Shown here in pieces: positions 1 to 8,308 of a stretch of 64,000 nucleotides of DNA. This DNA comes from Pukyongia sp963768085 (lineage in GTDB: Bacteria; Bacteroidota; Bacteroidia; Flavobacteriales; Flavobacteriaceae): assembly GCA_963768085.1 (NCBI GenBank), contig CAVYGO010000002.1:248001-312000 (forward strand), given 5' to 3'. Position 1 is the stretch's first letter. Every line of letters starts with the position of its first letter. The position numbers and the translations under genes are program-made. The notes beneath the pieces were generated by a model. That model saw only the letters and a program-made list of their open reading frames with translations. It was not told where the DNA came from and made no database searches.

Positions 1-2
1 CA

Positions 3-263
3 ATATTTTTTGTCCTTTTTTGGATGTTGGGCATATCAGACTTAACCTATGGTTTTTTCCCAGGTTTTTTTAGTGGCTATTTGATGTATTCCTTTGTACA
101 TAGGGCAACACACGTTATTAAAAGACCCCCAAAACGATTTAAACATCTATGGCATCATCATAGTTTGCATCACTATAAATATCCAAATAAAGCGTTTGGC
201 GTTTCAAATACCTTTTGGGATAAAGTTTTTGGCACCATGCCTCCAAAAAAAACTAAACATTGA
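3..263 (+). CDS. Fatty acid hydroxylase / sterol desaturase family, C-terminal fragment
   Basis: The reading frame is open from the window edge, so the 5' end lies outside; the first Met at 24 is probably internal. The visible 80 or so residues hold histidine clusters (HRATH, HHHSLHH) typical of the di-iron fatty acid hydroxylase superfamily, preceded by a hydrophobic stretch. Members are membrane enzymes that hydroxylate or desaturate lipids or carotenoids (CrtZ-like). The C-terminus (FGVSNTFWDKVFGTMP) is the usual end of the family. The N-terminal membrane helices and first His box would be upstream, so intactness cannot be judged. It is followed by about 700 bp without a clear gene. Confidence 0.6.
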   Translation: MFFVLFWMLGISDLTYGFFPGFFSGYLMYSFVHRATHVIKRPPKRFKHLWHHHSLHHYKYPNKAFGVSNTFWDKVFGTMPPKKTKH

Positions 264-971
264 ACATCCTATTTTTTCATGTCCTATACTTCGAACTAAG
301 TATCTAAAATCATGGGCAAGGCACAATTTTTGACCATGCGGTAATCCGAGTTTGATTGATAAAAAATGGTGAGATAAAACCAATATTAATTTACTAATAT
401 ATTTTCACAAGAAACCTTAGTTGTAGTTAAACGCATTGACGCGATGTTAGAAATTATACGACTATTATCAAATGAATTGTATTGGCTTTGGTTTTAAATT
501 GGATTAAGTGCCGTACTTCAAATAAAGAATATCGATTCCCGTTACTTTCTGCCTAAAAGCAGGTGCTCAGGAAATCGAAGACCTGCCTGCCGACAAGCAG
601 GTTTGACGGAGTCAATGACAATTTACGTAGTATCTTCCGCAATATCTCTACCTTTCTTCCACTTTAGTTTATTGTATGAACTTACTGTTCTATCTACTTT
701 TATAAGAACAATTTTACTAGTAATTTAAAAGTTGCCATTAGTATTTAAAAAAAAATCAATTTTAGGTCTTTTGGCTATTAAATTCTTGTTCAAGTGTAAA
801 CGTATTAGACCCATAGAAAGTGGATAATATAAATTCTATTAATGACAAAAATATTTTAGTCATTGCAAGAACAGCTCACAGTCGAGCACGTATTATCCTC
901 AAAAATGAAGACCCGTCAATTGTTATTAGTGCAGCAAAGGACTAAGTTAAACCAATAAGAAAAAGTTTAAA
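264..971. other. Gene-poor stretch with degenerate repeat
   Basis: No convincing intact gene. The left part holds repeat copy 1 (348-702). A 41-codon frame with a GTG start at 820-945 ends shortly before the next gene; its peptide looks protein-like but matches nothing I recognise. The rest is AT-rich spacer, in keeping with decayed accessory DNA. Confidence 0.5.
348..702. repeat. Dispersed repeat, copy 1
   Basis: Positions 348-553 match 2230-2435 almost base for base at a constant offset of 1882 (one clear mismatch in the core near 444, more at the left edge). Positions 641-702 match 2485-2546 at offset 1844. Between the arms this copy carries about 38 extra bases (554-592) containing GCAGGT...ACCTGC inverted repeats, a small palindromic REP-like insertion. 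The left edge resembles the interrupted end of the DUF481-type pseudogene, so part of the repeat may be derived from that gene. Confidence 0.8.
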
Positions 972-1685
972 ATGATAAATAAAAATATTTTTGCCCTATT
1001 CGTATTGATGCTTATAGGGTTTAGTTGTAATTCGCAGGTACTAATATCGCTCTTACTTGGAGACAAATTAAATTCAGATCAATTGGAATTTGGGCTTGAG
1101 GGCGGTGTCAATTTTTCGAATATTTCTGGCCTGGACTCAGATAGACGTTTGTCTGCATTTAATCTCGGATTCTATTTTGATTTCAAACTAAAAAATCAAT
1201 GGAATTTTTATACTGGTGTACTGGTAAAGTCTAATCTTGGCGCTGACAAATTATCGCCAGATGATCTTGTCTTTCTTGAGATAACGCCAAATGCTGAGGA
1301 AGATGGAACTTACAGTCAGGTTCTTAAATATTTTATAGTGCCTACTCTAATAAAGTATAGATTTAAAAACAGAATATACCTAGAGGGAGGGCCACAATTT
1401 GGTCTAATGTATAAATCGTGGGTAGAGTTCGATTCTAGTGTCGGTGATAAGGATATACAAACTAAAGACTACAATAAAGATAAAATTAATAAGCTAGATA
1501 CCGGAATAACCTTTGGAACAGGTTATAAATTAAGGCCAACAAAGGCAGGAATGACCATTGGTGTTAAATATTATTATGGTTTTACAAATGTATACAAGGG
1601 TGTTTCCGGTACCAATAATAGTTCATGGTTTTTAAAATGTAACATACCTATAGGTGCAGGAAAGAAGAAAGAAAAAACCCAATAA
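972..1685 (+). CDS. Outer-membrane beta-barrel protein (PorT/OMP_b-brl_2 type)
   Basis: A 237-residue protein with an N-terminal export signal (MINKNIFALFVLMLIGFSC) that could be lipoprotein type II or type I. The body alternates glycine/aromatic beta-strand motifs such as LEGGVNFSNISG, LGFYFDF and YLEGGPQFGLMYKS, and ends in GVKYYYGFTNVYK. This is the layout of small eight-strand outer-membrane barrels common in Bacteroidota (OMP_b-brl_2, PF13568). Specific function is unknown. It is a single gene in a decayed region but itself shows no stop or frameshift. Confidence 0.7.
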   Translation: MINKNIFALFVLMLIGFSCNSQVLISLLLGDKLNSDQLEFGLEGGVNFSNISGLDSDRRLSAFNLGFYFDFKLKNQWNFYTGVLVKSNLGADKLSPDDLVFLEITPNAEEDGTYSQVLKYFIVPTLIKYRFKNRIYLEGGPQFGLMYKSWVEFDSSVGDKDIQTKDYNKDKINKLDTGITFGTGYKLRPTKAGMTIGVKYYYGFTNVYKGVSGTNNSSWFLKCNIPIGAGKKKEKTQ

Positions 1686-1816
1686 CAATTAAACAAAAAT
1701 GGGTATGTTGCGTATATTATTAATTTGTTTGGTTTTAACTTTATTTTTATTCTGGCTGAAGTAAATACATTTTAAATTACTGAACGATTACATAACTATC
1801 TTATTTGTTTTTTATA
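1686..1816. other. Intergenic spacer
   Basis: AT-rich DNA between the barrel gene and the DUF481-type pseudogene. No ORF, RNA gene or clear terminator seen. Confidence 0.4.
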
Positions 1817-2254
1817 ATGATCGGTTTGGCCACTAGCGCTCAAAATGATACGATTCGCTTAAAAAACAATGATATTCTGGTCGGGGAGATAAAATCGTTA
1901 TCCACTGGTATTTTAACCATGGAAACTTCCTAAAGCGACAAGGATTTTAAAATTGAGTTCAATAAGATAAAAAGGCTTGTCATTAATCGGAATTGTATTA
2001 TTACCCTAACTAATGATAGACGTTTTTTTGGAAAAGTAGAATCTGATAACTCCGGGGGATTAATAATTATTTTAGAAGACGGTAGTTCCGAACGGTTCCT
2101 ATTGGCCGAAGTGATCGATTTAGTAGAAGTTAACGATAATTTTTGGAAACGTTTCAATGGGGGCGTAGATTTAGGCTGTAACTTTACCAAAGCTAGCAAT
2201 AATGCCCAGTTCACCATTGGCGGAAATTTGAGTATTATTGGTGAAAAATGGTGA
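1817..2254 (+). pseudogene. DUF481-type outer-membrane protein, nonsense-mutated and truncated
   Basis: Conceptual translation from ATG 1817 gives the N-terminal half of a DUF481-family (YdiY-like) protein: LKNNDILVGEIKSLSTGILT, then SDKDFKIEF, a second SH3-like repeat (LTNDRRFFGKVESD) and the start of the barrel (GGVDLGCNFTKASNNAQFT). An in-frame TAA at 1931-1933 sits where I recall the family carrying a tyrosine (ETSYSDKDFK). The frame then ends in TGA (2252-2254) at the left boundary of repeat copy 2, so the rest of the barrel is missing or scrambled. No intact copy is visible in the window. Confidence 0.75.
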
Positions 2255-2546
2255 GATAAAACCAATATTAATTTACTAATATATTTTCACAAGAAACCTT
2301 AGTTGTAGTTAAACGCATTGACGCGAGGTTAGAAATTATACGACTATTATCAAATGAATTGTATTGGCTTTGGTTTTAAATTGGATTAAGTGCCGTACTT
2401 CAAATAAAGAATATCGATTCCCGTTACTTTCTGCCGGTAGGAAAGTTGGACAGAATCTATTACAATTTCTATAGTATCTCCCTTAATATCTCTACCTTTC
2501 TTCCACTTTAGTTTATTGTATGAACTTACTGTTCTATCTACTTTTA
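2230..2546. repeat. Dispersed repeat, copy 2
   Basis: Second copy of the repeat at 348-702, without its roughly 38 bp palindromic insertion. It begins inside the tail of the DUF481-type pseudogene and ends inside the minus-strand frame at 2386-2583. The two copies are close enough to recombine, which would delete or invert the beta-barrel gene between them. Confidence 0.8.
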
Positions 2547-2583
2547 CAGTAATTATGTAGCTCGAAAAATAAAAAGGAACCAA
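2386..2583 (-). CDS. Possible small protein or gene remnant, unknown
   Basis: A 65-residue minus-strand frame with ordinary protein-like composition (VKVDRTVSSYNKLKWKKGRD, then DTIEIVIDSVQLSY). The matching part of repeat copy 1 (about 600-702) reads as the same peptide with substitutions (GRDIAEDTT, stop, IVIDSV). Conservation of the frame between diverged copies suggests that it was once coding. I do not recognise the family. It may be the 3' end of a larger gene, or an unrelated frame fortuitously preserved. Confidence 0.3.
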   Translation of the reverse strand: MVPFYFSSYIITVKVDRTVSSYNKLKWKKGRDIKGDTIEIVIDSVQLSYRQKVTGIDILYLKYGT

Positions 2584-2599
2584 AAAAAATTAAAAAATC

Positions 2600-3154
2600 A
2601 TGAAAGTCAACTTCTTCCATTTTAAGCCATACTGCAGATTTGTTAGTTTGACTTATTTAAACGCGAGATATTTAATACTCGTTATTCTTGTAACCTTAGT
2701 TGCTAGTTGTAGTAAGACTGATAATTCAGAAAAAAATATAGCCGTGGTCGAAAAATATGTCCAATCTGTAACGTCAAAGGACTCAGAGTCCATTGCAATG
2801 TTACTTGATGATAATTATTTAGGAGTTGGACCCTCCTATGGAGATTCAATACGAAAGCCTGCCGCCATAAAAAATTGGAACGATAATATTACAAATTTGT
2901 ACGAAAAAATCACGTATAACAAATCTAGAAATGCCGCCTTTACAATAACAGAGGGTGATAATCAAGGCGAATGGGTATCTAACTGGGCGGAATTACAAAT
3001 TACGTACAAAGGGGATAGAGGTGAGGTTACTATTTGGGCCAATACCATTTATAAAATTGAAAACGAAAAAATCGTAGAAAGTATTACATTCTATAATGAA
3101 GCAGATGCCCTAAGACAATTAGGTTACGTATTTATTGATGTAAATGATCTTTAA
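2600..3154 (+). CDS. NTF2-like (SnoaL-fold) lipoprotein
   Basis: A 184-residue protein whose signal sequence ends in a lipobox (LVILVTLVASC), so it should be a lipoprotein with Cys near residue 37. The mature part, AVVEKYVQSVTSKDSESIA, then MLLDDNYLGVGPSYGD and later WANTIYKIENEKIVESITFY, has the helix-plus-curved-sheet pattern of SnoaL/NTF2-like domains, which act as small-molecule binding or accessory domains. An earlier non-hydrophobic segment of about 20 residues means the start may be internal. The next gene begins 11 bp downstream, so the two may be co-transcribed. Confidence 0.65.
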   Translation: MKVNFFHFKPYCRFVSLTYLNARYLILVILVTLVASCSKTDNSEKNIAVVEKYVQSVTSKDSESIAMLLDDNYLGVGPSYGDSIRKPAAIKNWNDNITNLYEKITYNKSRNAAFTITEGDNQGEWVSNWAELQITYKGDRGEVTIWANTIYKIENEKIVESITFYNEADALRQLGYVFIDVNDL

Positions 3155-3165
3155 AATTTCTTATT

Positions 3166-3675
3166 ATGACAACAAAAACAATATTTCCATTATTTGCAGC
3201 TCTTATTTTTTCGGCTTTTACAACTACTATCATTGCACAAAACAATTCTAGTATTGCTAAAAGCTTAGGCTTGTATGTGTTTCCTCCAGAAGGGAAAGAT
3301 GCTGCGGCACAGGATGCAGATGAAATGGCTTGCTTTAATTGGGCAAAGCAACAAACAGGATATGATCCAATAAATCCAACTCAGGTGCAAGCTGCACAAA
3401 TAGATCAATCTCCTGATGGTTCTGCTATTCGTGGTGCCGCTAGAGGTGCAGCAGCAGGCGCAGCCATAGGTGCGATAGCTGGAGATACCGGAAAGGGTGC
3501 CGCCATTGGTGCCGTTGCAGGCGGTTTGAGAGGCCGCAGGGTAAAAAGAGCGTCAGGACAGCAGCAGCAACAGCAAGCCAATCAAAATGCCGCTGCAATG
3601 GAACAACAGTATGCGGCCGATTATAACAAAGCCTTTTCTGCCTGTATGGAAGGCAAGGGATATACTGTTAAGTAA
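3166..3675 (+). CDS. Secreted glycine-zipper protein
   Basis: A 169-residue protein with a signal peptide ending near TTTIIAQ. The centre (about residues 87-125) is a glycine/alanine zipper (GAARGAAAGAAIGAIAGD, then GKGAAIGAVAGG) that probably packs in or against a membrane, as in YMGG-like and Rcc01698-type glycine-zipper families. It is followed by a Q-rich linker and a C-terminal segment with a conserved-looking Cys (AFSACMEGKGYTVK) that may pair with Cys in ACFNW. Molecular role unknown; envelope-stress or channel-like roles are proposed for relatives. Confidence 0.65.
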   Translation: MTTKTIFPLFAALIFSAFTTTIIAQNNSSIAKSLGLYVFPPEGKDAAAQDADEMACFNWAKQQTGYDPINPTQVQAAQIDQSPDGSAIRGAARGAAAGAAIGAIAGDTGKGAAIGAVAGGLRGRRVKRASGQQQQQQANQNAAAMEQQYAADYNKAFSACMEGKGYTVK

Positions 3676-3865
3676 TTTTTTTAACACAGATATTTTTTAG
3701 TACATATTTTTTTAATATAAAAATTAAGCCCTATGTCCTAGAAACCACTCCAATATGGATTGCAATCTGGGTAAAGCCTTGTTCAAAAAAAATTATACTT
3801 TGCCTGGTATATTAGCAGGACATCAGGAGATAATTCTAGAATATTTTAAAAGGTAAACTTGAGTT

Positions 3866-6388
3866 ATGTTAGATCACAATAGACTTGCATTATTTATAAA
3901 CGGCCTTCGTAACGCCTTAGGTGGCCGTTCTTGGGTGCTGCGATCATGGCTCGTGCTCTTTTTAGCCATGCCGTTAATTACGCTTTCTCAAAGCGTGACG
4001 GACACGATTCCTAAAGTACCCCATGCCATTAAAAACACGGACATTTCTGATTACAGGAAAAACACAAAACTTTTGGTTGAGGATACTCAATTACTCCTGC
4101 AAGACTTAGAAAAATTAGAACCTCTTAAATCTCAGTTAATCGAGGATCATTCTTTTTTTTCCGACAGGTTGCTGATCTTAAAAGATTCTGTAAGCCGTTT
4201 TAAATTGGATGAAATTAATCGCTTTGAAAATAATACCCAGGAGTATAATATTAAATTAAATAGGCAAAAAAAAGTTATTTCAAATTGGAGGAGTCAAATC
4301 AATGAAAAGCAGCAACGCATTAATTTTGATATTCAAAATTGGCAACTTACCAAGGATTCTATAAACGTAATACAAAGCGGTGTAAAGAAAACTGACTCCA
4401 CTCAAACCAGTATTGACTCTACTCAAACCAATATTTTGACTCGAGTGAATGAACAGGTGGAGAAAAGTTTAACAAGTTTGGCGTTACTTCAAGACAATTT
4501 AAGTCTCTGGAATGACCGATTAATCGAAACCGAGAATGCACATACAGTAGCAGAAGGTGAAATCAATGAGATAAAATCCCTTCTTTCTTCGAAGCGCAAA
4601 GACATACTGAATAATATCTGGTCCGCAGAATATCCTCCAATTTGGTCAATGCATAGGGAAGATTCTACCTCTAATAATGCTAAATTCAAAACTATAGTGC
4701 ATACCAGAATAGAGGATTTGAAGAAAAACATCAATTCCCATACGGATTTTTACTACGCTATTTTTTTTAGTTTCGTTTTTATTTTATGTATTGTTCTTTT
4801 TCTTAAAATAAAATCCCGCAAAGACCCTATTGCTAATCCAACGTCGTTATGGGATACTCATTTACTCGTTAAATACCCCATCCTTTCAACTTTTATTCTC
4901 TTAAGCTTTGTACTTTTTATCTTTTTTGCCATTCCTTTAGAATTAAAGGCTTTACTATTTTTAATTTCAATTATCCCCTTTGCCATTTTATTATGGGAAC
5001 TGAACCCAAAAAGAGGAGCCTATACGGTTGGTTTTTTTGTTTTTTATTGTCTGGCATTTATCTCAATCCCATATTTAGGTGAAAGTATCATTTTACTTCG
5101 ATATGGTTTATTATTTCTAAATGGTTTATCCATACTGCTGCTTCTTTTATTGCGAAATAATCGCGAATTAATGGATGAAGAAAGAAGTTATTGGCTCGGG
5201 ACCTTACCCTTTCTTATTTACACCTTTATTTTTATAAATATACTGGCAGTCATTGGCAATTTAATTGGAAACGTTCAACTAGCCATGATTCTTACACAAA
5301 CGAGTATAGGCACATTTCTGGCCTTTGCTATAATAAAGGAATCTGTCAAATTGGTGTATTCCTTCCTGTATCTCTTAATTGTGCAGTTGTTGTCTAACAT
5401 ATCGAACATCATTAAAGATGACAGCGAAAAAGTCTTGAACGGCCTGTATAGATTATTGAAATTTTGTGGCTACTTTTTATGGCTATACGTTATCCTGGGC
5501 CTTCTTAAAATTCGTGAAATTTTGATGGACAATCTTCTGAATTTTATTACTAAACCATTAAAAATAGGCGAATTAAGCATCTCATTAGGCAATGTTATTG
5601 CTTTCTTCCTTATTATACAATTGTCACTATGGATATCACAATTTATTCGGTATTTCTTAGATAAAGAGGTGTACCCTCGCACTAACATCGATAAAGGGGT
5701 TGCAAGTACATTTTCAATAATGATAAAATATACACTTATTGTTTTTGGCTTTATGCTTGCATTAGCTGGTGCTGGTGTAAAATACAGCAATATTGCAATA
5801 GGTTTGGGCGCACTGGGTGTTGGTATTGGATTTGGCTTACAGAATATAGTAGCCAATTTTATTTCCGGAATCATTTTGGCTCTTGAACGGCCCATTAAAA
5901 TAGGTGATGTTATACAAGTTGGTGATGTAGAAGGTGAAGTGAAAGATATTGGGATGAGAGCATGCCAAATCAGAAGCTGGGAAGGTGCTGACGTTTTTAT
6001 TCCTAATGGCAGTTTAATTTCAGGAAAACTAACGAATCGAACCTTTAAAGACAGGGAACGACGGCTGGATTTAGAAGTGAAACTAGCGCTTGGGTCAGAT
6101 ATTCCGGCCGCATCACAAGTCGCTTTAGATGCTGCCATCACTGTCCCAGAAATTTTTGACCCTTACGTTAATTTTGTCGGTGTCATAGAAGGTGCATCAG
6201 TACTAAAGGTATATGGCTGGGTAGATGATTATTCACGAGGTATAGCTGTAGGTGCATTATTTAGAGCTGCTGTATACCAAGCTCTTTTAAATGGCGGCTT
6301 TGAATTACCGGTTCCGTTGTTAAATGTAACTATTAATGAAAAAAGAAATAAAAGTATGGATAAGGTTGAAAACGACAAAAAGATTTGA
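3866..6388 (+). CDS. Large mechanosensitive channel, MscS/MscK-like
   Basis: An 840-residue protein with an N-terminal export signal (about residues 24-42) and a long periplasmic coiled-coil region (about 55-290, rich in Q, N, K, E and L). A run of transmembrane helices follows from about residue 293, then an MscS core at about 610-760. The core contains the pore-lining helix pattern AIGLGALGVGIGFGLQNIVA and the beta-domain signature IKIGDVIQVGDVEGEV. Such channels release solutes on hypo-osmotic shock. The length and multi-helix layout match the MscK/YbdG-like large class rather than the 270-residue MscS at 39.6 kb. The ATG sits 190 bp after the previous gene, so it probably has its own promoter. 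Confidence 0.88.
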   Translation: MLDHNRLALFINGLRNALGGRSWVLRSWLVLFLAMPLITLSQSVTDTIPKVPHAIKNTDISDYRKNTKLLVEDTQLLLQDLEKLEPLKSQLIEDHSFFSDRLLILKDSVSRFKLDEINRFENNTQEYNIKLNRQKKVISNWRSQINEKQQRINFDIQNWQLTKDSINVIQSGVKKTDSTQTSIDSTQTNILTRVNEQVEKSLTSLALLQDNLSLWNDRLIETENAHTVAEGEINEIKSLLSSKRKDILNNIWSAEYPPIWSMHREDSTSNNAKFKTIVHTRIEDLKKNINSHTDFYYAIFFSFVFILCIVLFLKIKSRKDPIANPTSLWDTHLLVKYPILSTFILLSFVLFIFFAIPLELKALLFLISIIPFAILLWELNPKRGAYTVGFFVFYCLAFISIPYLGESIILLRYGLLFLNGLSILLLLLLRNNRELMDEERSYWLGTLPFLIYTFIFINILAVIGNLIGNVQLAMILTQTSIGTFLAFAIIKESVKLVYSFLYLLIVQLLSNISNIIKDDSEKVLNGLYRLLKFCGYFLWLYVILGLLKIREILMDNLLNFITKPLKIGELSISLGNVIAFFLIIQLSLWISQFIRYFLDKEVYPRTNIDKGVASTFSIMIKYTLIVFGFMLALAGAGVKYSNIAIGLGALGVGIGFGLQNIVANFISGIILALERPIKIGDVIQVGDVEGEVKDIGMRACQIRSWEGADVFIPNGSLISGKLTNRTFKDRERRLDLEVKLALGSDIPAASQVALDAAITVPEIFDPYVNFVGVIEGASVLKVYGWVDDYSRGIAVGALFRAAVYQALLNGGFELPVPLLNVTINEKRNKSMDKVENDKKI

Positions 6389-6447
6389 TGGTGTGCGCTA
6401 AGAAGGCGAATTCAAAAAGTATCATAGATTAAAATCTATAGTCGATT

Positions 6448-6969
6448 ATGAAAAAACGGATGTGTTTTTTTCTATTTATTTTATCCGCTGTGCATGTAAT
6501 GGCGCAGGAATCTGACAAAGAAGAGGTTAAACCTCATAAAATTGCCCTGTCATTAAGCGTTACACATATTCCAGATGCCTTTGAAGAAGGGCAATTTTAA
6601 AAAGCGGTTTATGTCCCTACCATTGGTCTGGATTATTTTTATCAACTGGACTAAAAATGGAAACTCGGACTGGCTATAGATCTGGAATTAGGAAATTATC
6701 TGGTCGATTTTAACAGAGAGCCTCTTGCCAGAGAAAACGCATTATTGACTGTGGCTTAAGCAGGATTTGAAATTTTACCTGGTTGGGGAATTCTTGCAGG
6801 ACCAGGTATAGAATTTGAAAAAAATAAAAACCTCTTTATTTTCAGGATAGGCACCGAATATGAATTTGAACTCGGAAACGACTGGGGTTTATTCCCTTCA
6901 TTAAGCTATGATTTCAAAGAGGAATACAGTACCTGGGACTTCAGTATAGGGCTAAGTAAAAGGCTGTAA
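6448..6969 (+). pseudogene. Secreted/outer-membrane protein gene with three in-frame TAA codons
   Basis: Read as 173 codons from ATG 6448, this gives a signal peptide (CFFLFILSAVHVMAQ) and a barrel-like protein (KWKLGLAIDLELGNYLVDFN, then FEILPGWGILAGPGIEFE, ending FSIGLSKRL). TAA codons interrupt it at 6598-6600, 6652-6654 and 6757-6759, yet the frame is otherwise kept to the last codon with no indel. All three could come from CAA (Gln) by one C-to-T change. The simplest reading is a recent pseudogene. The family resembles small Bacteroidota outer-membrane proteins of unknown function. Confidence 0.75.
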
Positions 6970-7686
6970 TTAATTTGGCTAAATAATAAAAGACGTTACA
7001 CAAGTTTAATACATTAATTCTAGCTTCACAAAGTATTCAGTATTCTTAACTTTAAACAACCTAAAAGATATAATCCTGGCAAATACAACTCCACAAAATT
7101 GAATAAATTCAAAACTTGAACGGATCTTCAAAATAAAATATCTTGCATTAATAGTTTAGTTACGGCTCATGATTAGTGGTATTATAGCCATCGCTATAGG
7201 TGCCATAAAATTGGTGGAATCGATATTGCAAATTACAGGTGTTCATGAAGGGGAAAGACCATGTATTTATCTTATAGAATCTGCGATTGAACATGGCAAA
7301 AGCTGCAATCATGAAAACACGATTGGTAAGAACGCCATTATTCATAAATTTATACAACAACATGGCTTTGAGCAGTTGCATAGATTGATACTTTCTAATC
7401 CCTGCTCATCATAGCCAGGTCATTTATCCCTCCATCTTGAAAGTCCCATAAAATGAGGGTTTTAGAGGGCCATTCGATTTCAAATTGCTGTTTGATTAGT
7501 TTTGATATAACAATACGTTTTCTTAAATTTTTCGGATAAAGAATTACATCATTTGTGCTTATTTACATAAGAAATTGCAAAGAGGGGTACAGCTATAGAA
7601 TAGCAAGGTAAAATATTGAAAATCAGCGCAGCTAATCCTTCGGAATAAAAAAGGATAAATCAAATCAGTTCAGGTTTAATTTAAAA
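6970..7686. other. Unassigned stretch between pseudogenes
   Basis: Two short overlapping frames on opposite strands (plus 7169-7414, 81 residues; minus 7160-7381, 73 residues) cannot be told apart, and neither shows a recognisable domain. A minus-strand frame around 7400-7510 also reads like a protein fragment (FEIEWPSKTLILWDFQDGG) before a stop. I judge the segment to be decayed element cargo. Confidence 0.35.
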
Positions 7687-8001
7687 TCAGGTATATCTTG
7701 CCTTTATTAGATTGGGAGTTGAAACCTTTTCTTCCCTTTTCAAGTCACTGTAACATATTACACCAGGTCTTATTTAACATCATCTAAATATAGGTTTACT
7801 GCCCTTGAGGTCTTTCTACTGCCTTTTGCTTTTTGCTGCTTTAAATCCCATAAGTGTAAATTGACTTTTTAATTTTAAGCTAATACTGACTCGTTTTCCG
7901 TTGACCGTTACACGGGTATAAATAGGGGTTGTGCCATCTTTTCTGATTGATTTCTTTTTCAACCAAAAGTGGACAATAAAAGTGTGTGTAGTTTTCATCA
8001 C
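7687..8001 (-). pseudogene. Tyrosine recombinase (integrase) 5' remnant
   Basis: The first 45 or so residues (HTFIVHFWLKKKSIRKDGTT, then PIYTRVTVNGKRVSISLKLK) are the Arm-DNA-binding domain of Bacteroidota conjugative-transposon/phage integrases. A frameshift near 7862 moves the homology to another frame (VNLHLWDLKQQKAKGSRKT, then AVNLYLDDVK), and a second shift gives CYSDLKREEK and TPNLIKARYT, as in the SAM-like domain of these enzymes. The catalytic domain (R-H-R-Y) is absent. The gene starts about 235 bp from the 3' end of tRNA-Pro, the classic place for an element integrase, so it marks a degraded integrative element. Confidence 0.75.
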
Positions 8002-8107
8002 TTTCGTTTTTTAAAGAATATTGAATCAGTTAAACGAAAGTCAAATCGCTGTGAAAAGTCTATTGCGATAAGTTGAACGTATTAAAGTTACTAAAAACGA
8101 TTCCAAA

Positions 8108-8131
8108 AATAGGACACGTAATAGGACACGT
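8108..8131. repeat. Direct repeats upstream of the integrase remnant
   Basis: Two copies of ATAGGACACGT spaced 12 bp apart (8109-8119 and 8121-8131) lie between the integrase remnant and tRNA-Pro. Short direct repeats at this position are what arm-type integrase binding sites look like. Function is inferred from position only. Confidence 0.35.
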
Positions 8132-8160
8132 TCGATTATGATTTCAAAACTATTCAAATG

Positions 8161-8226
8161 AAACCAAGGAAAATTTAAATCCTTGGTTTTCATATGATTA
8201 GTACAAATTTGGTGTCGTTTGACACC
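8161..8226. terminator. Two inverted repeats downstream of tRNA-Pro
   Basis: Stem 8161-8170 with 8180-8189 (AAACCAAGGA/TCCTTGGTTT, 9 nt loop), and a second stem 8211-8216 with 8221-8226 (GGTGTC/GACACC). Both lie just past the 3' end of the minus-strand tRNA gene. Neither has a strong U-run on the minus strand, so termination of the tRNA transcript is likely but not proven. Confidence 0.4.
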
Positions 8227-8234
8227 CTTTTTGT

Positions 8235-8308
8235 CGGGGTGGCAGGATTCGAACCTGCGACCTCCTGCTCCCAAAGCAGGCGCGATAACCGGGCTACGCT
8301 ACACCCCG
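8235..8308 (-). tRNA. tRNA-Pro (UGG)
   Basis: A 74 nt cloverleaf on the minus strand with a 7 bp acceptor stem (CGGGGTG/CACCCCG), T-loop GGTTCGAATCC, and an anticodon stem-loop with TTTGGGA, giving anticodon UGG (Pro). CCA is not encoded. The 3' half faces the integrase remnant, so it is the probable attachment site. The 5' end is repeated in the 122 bp array that lies upstream in its own direction of transcription. Confidence 0.95.

Noticed and set aside
820..945. 41-codon frame starting with GTG
   Set aside because: The peptide looks plausible, but there is no ribosome binding site, recognisable family or neighbour support.
1930..2265. Minus-strand open frame of 111 codons across the DUF481-type pseudogene
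   Set aside because: The plus strand carries clear DUF481-type homology with one stop; the minus frame has no recognisable content.
5470..6141. Long minus-strand open frame (223 codons) inside the MscK-like gene
   Set aside because: It is antisense to the conserved MscS core and low in protein-like character, so it is a shadow of codon bias.
7160..7414. Two overlapping opposite-strand small frames as possible genes
   Set aside because: Neither has a recognisable domain, signal peptide or promoter, and they lie in decayed DNA. Recorded only as an unassigned stretch.
8041..8274. 77-codon minus-strand frame beginning inside tRNA-Pro
   Set aside because: Its N-terminus is a translation of tRNA sequence (the familiar GAGGRRFESCHPD artefact).
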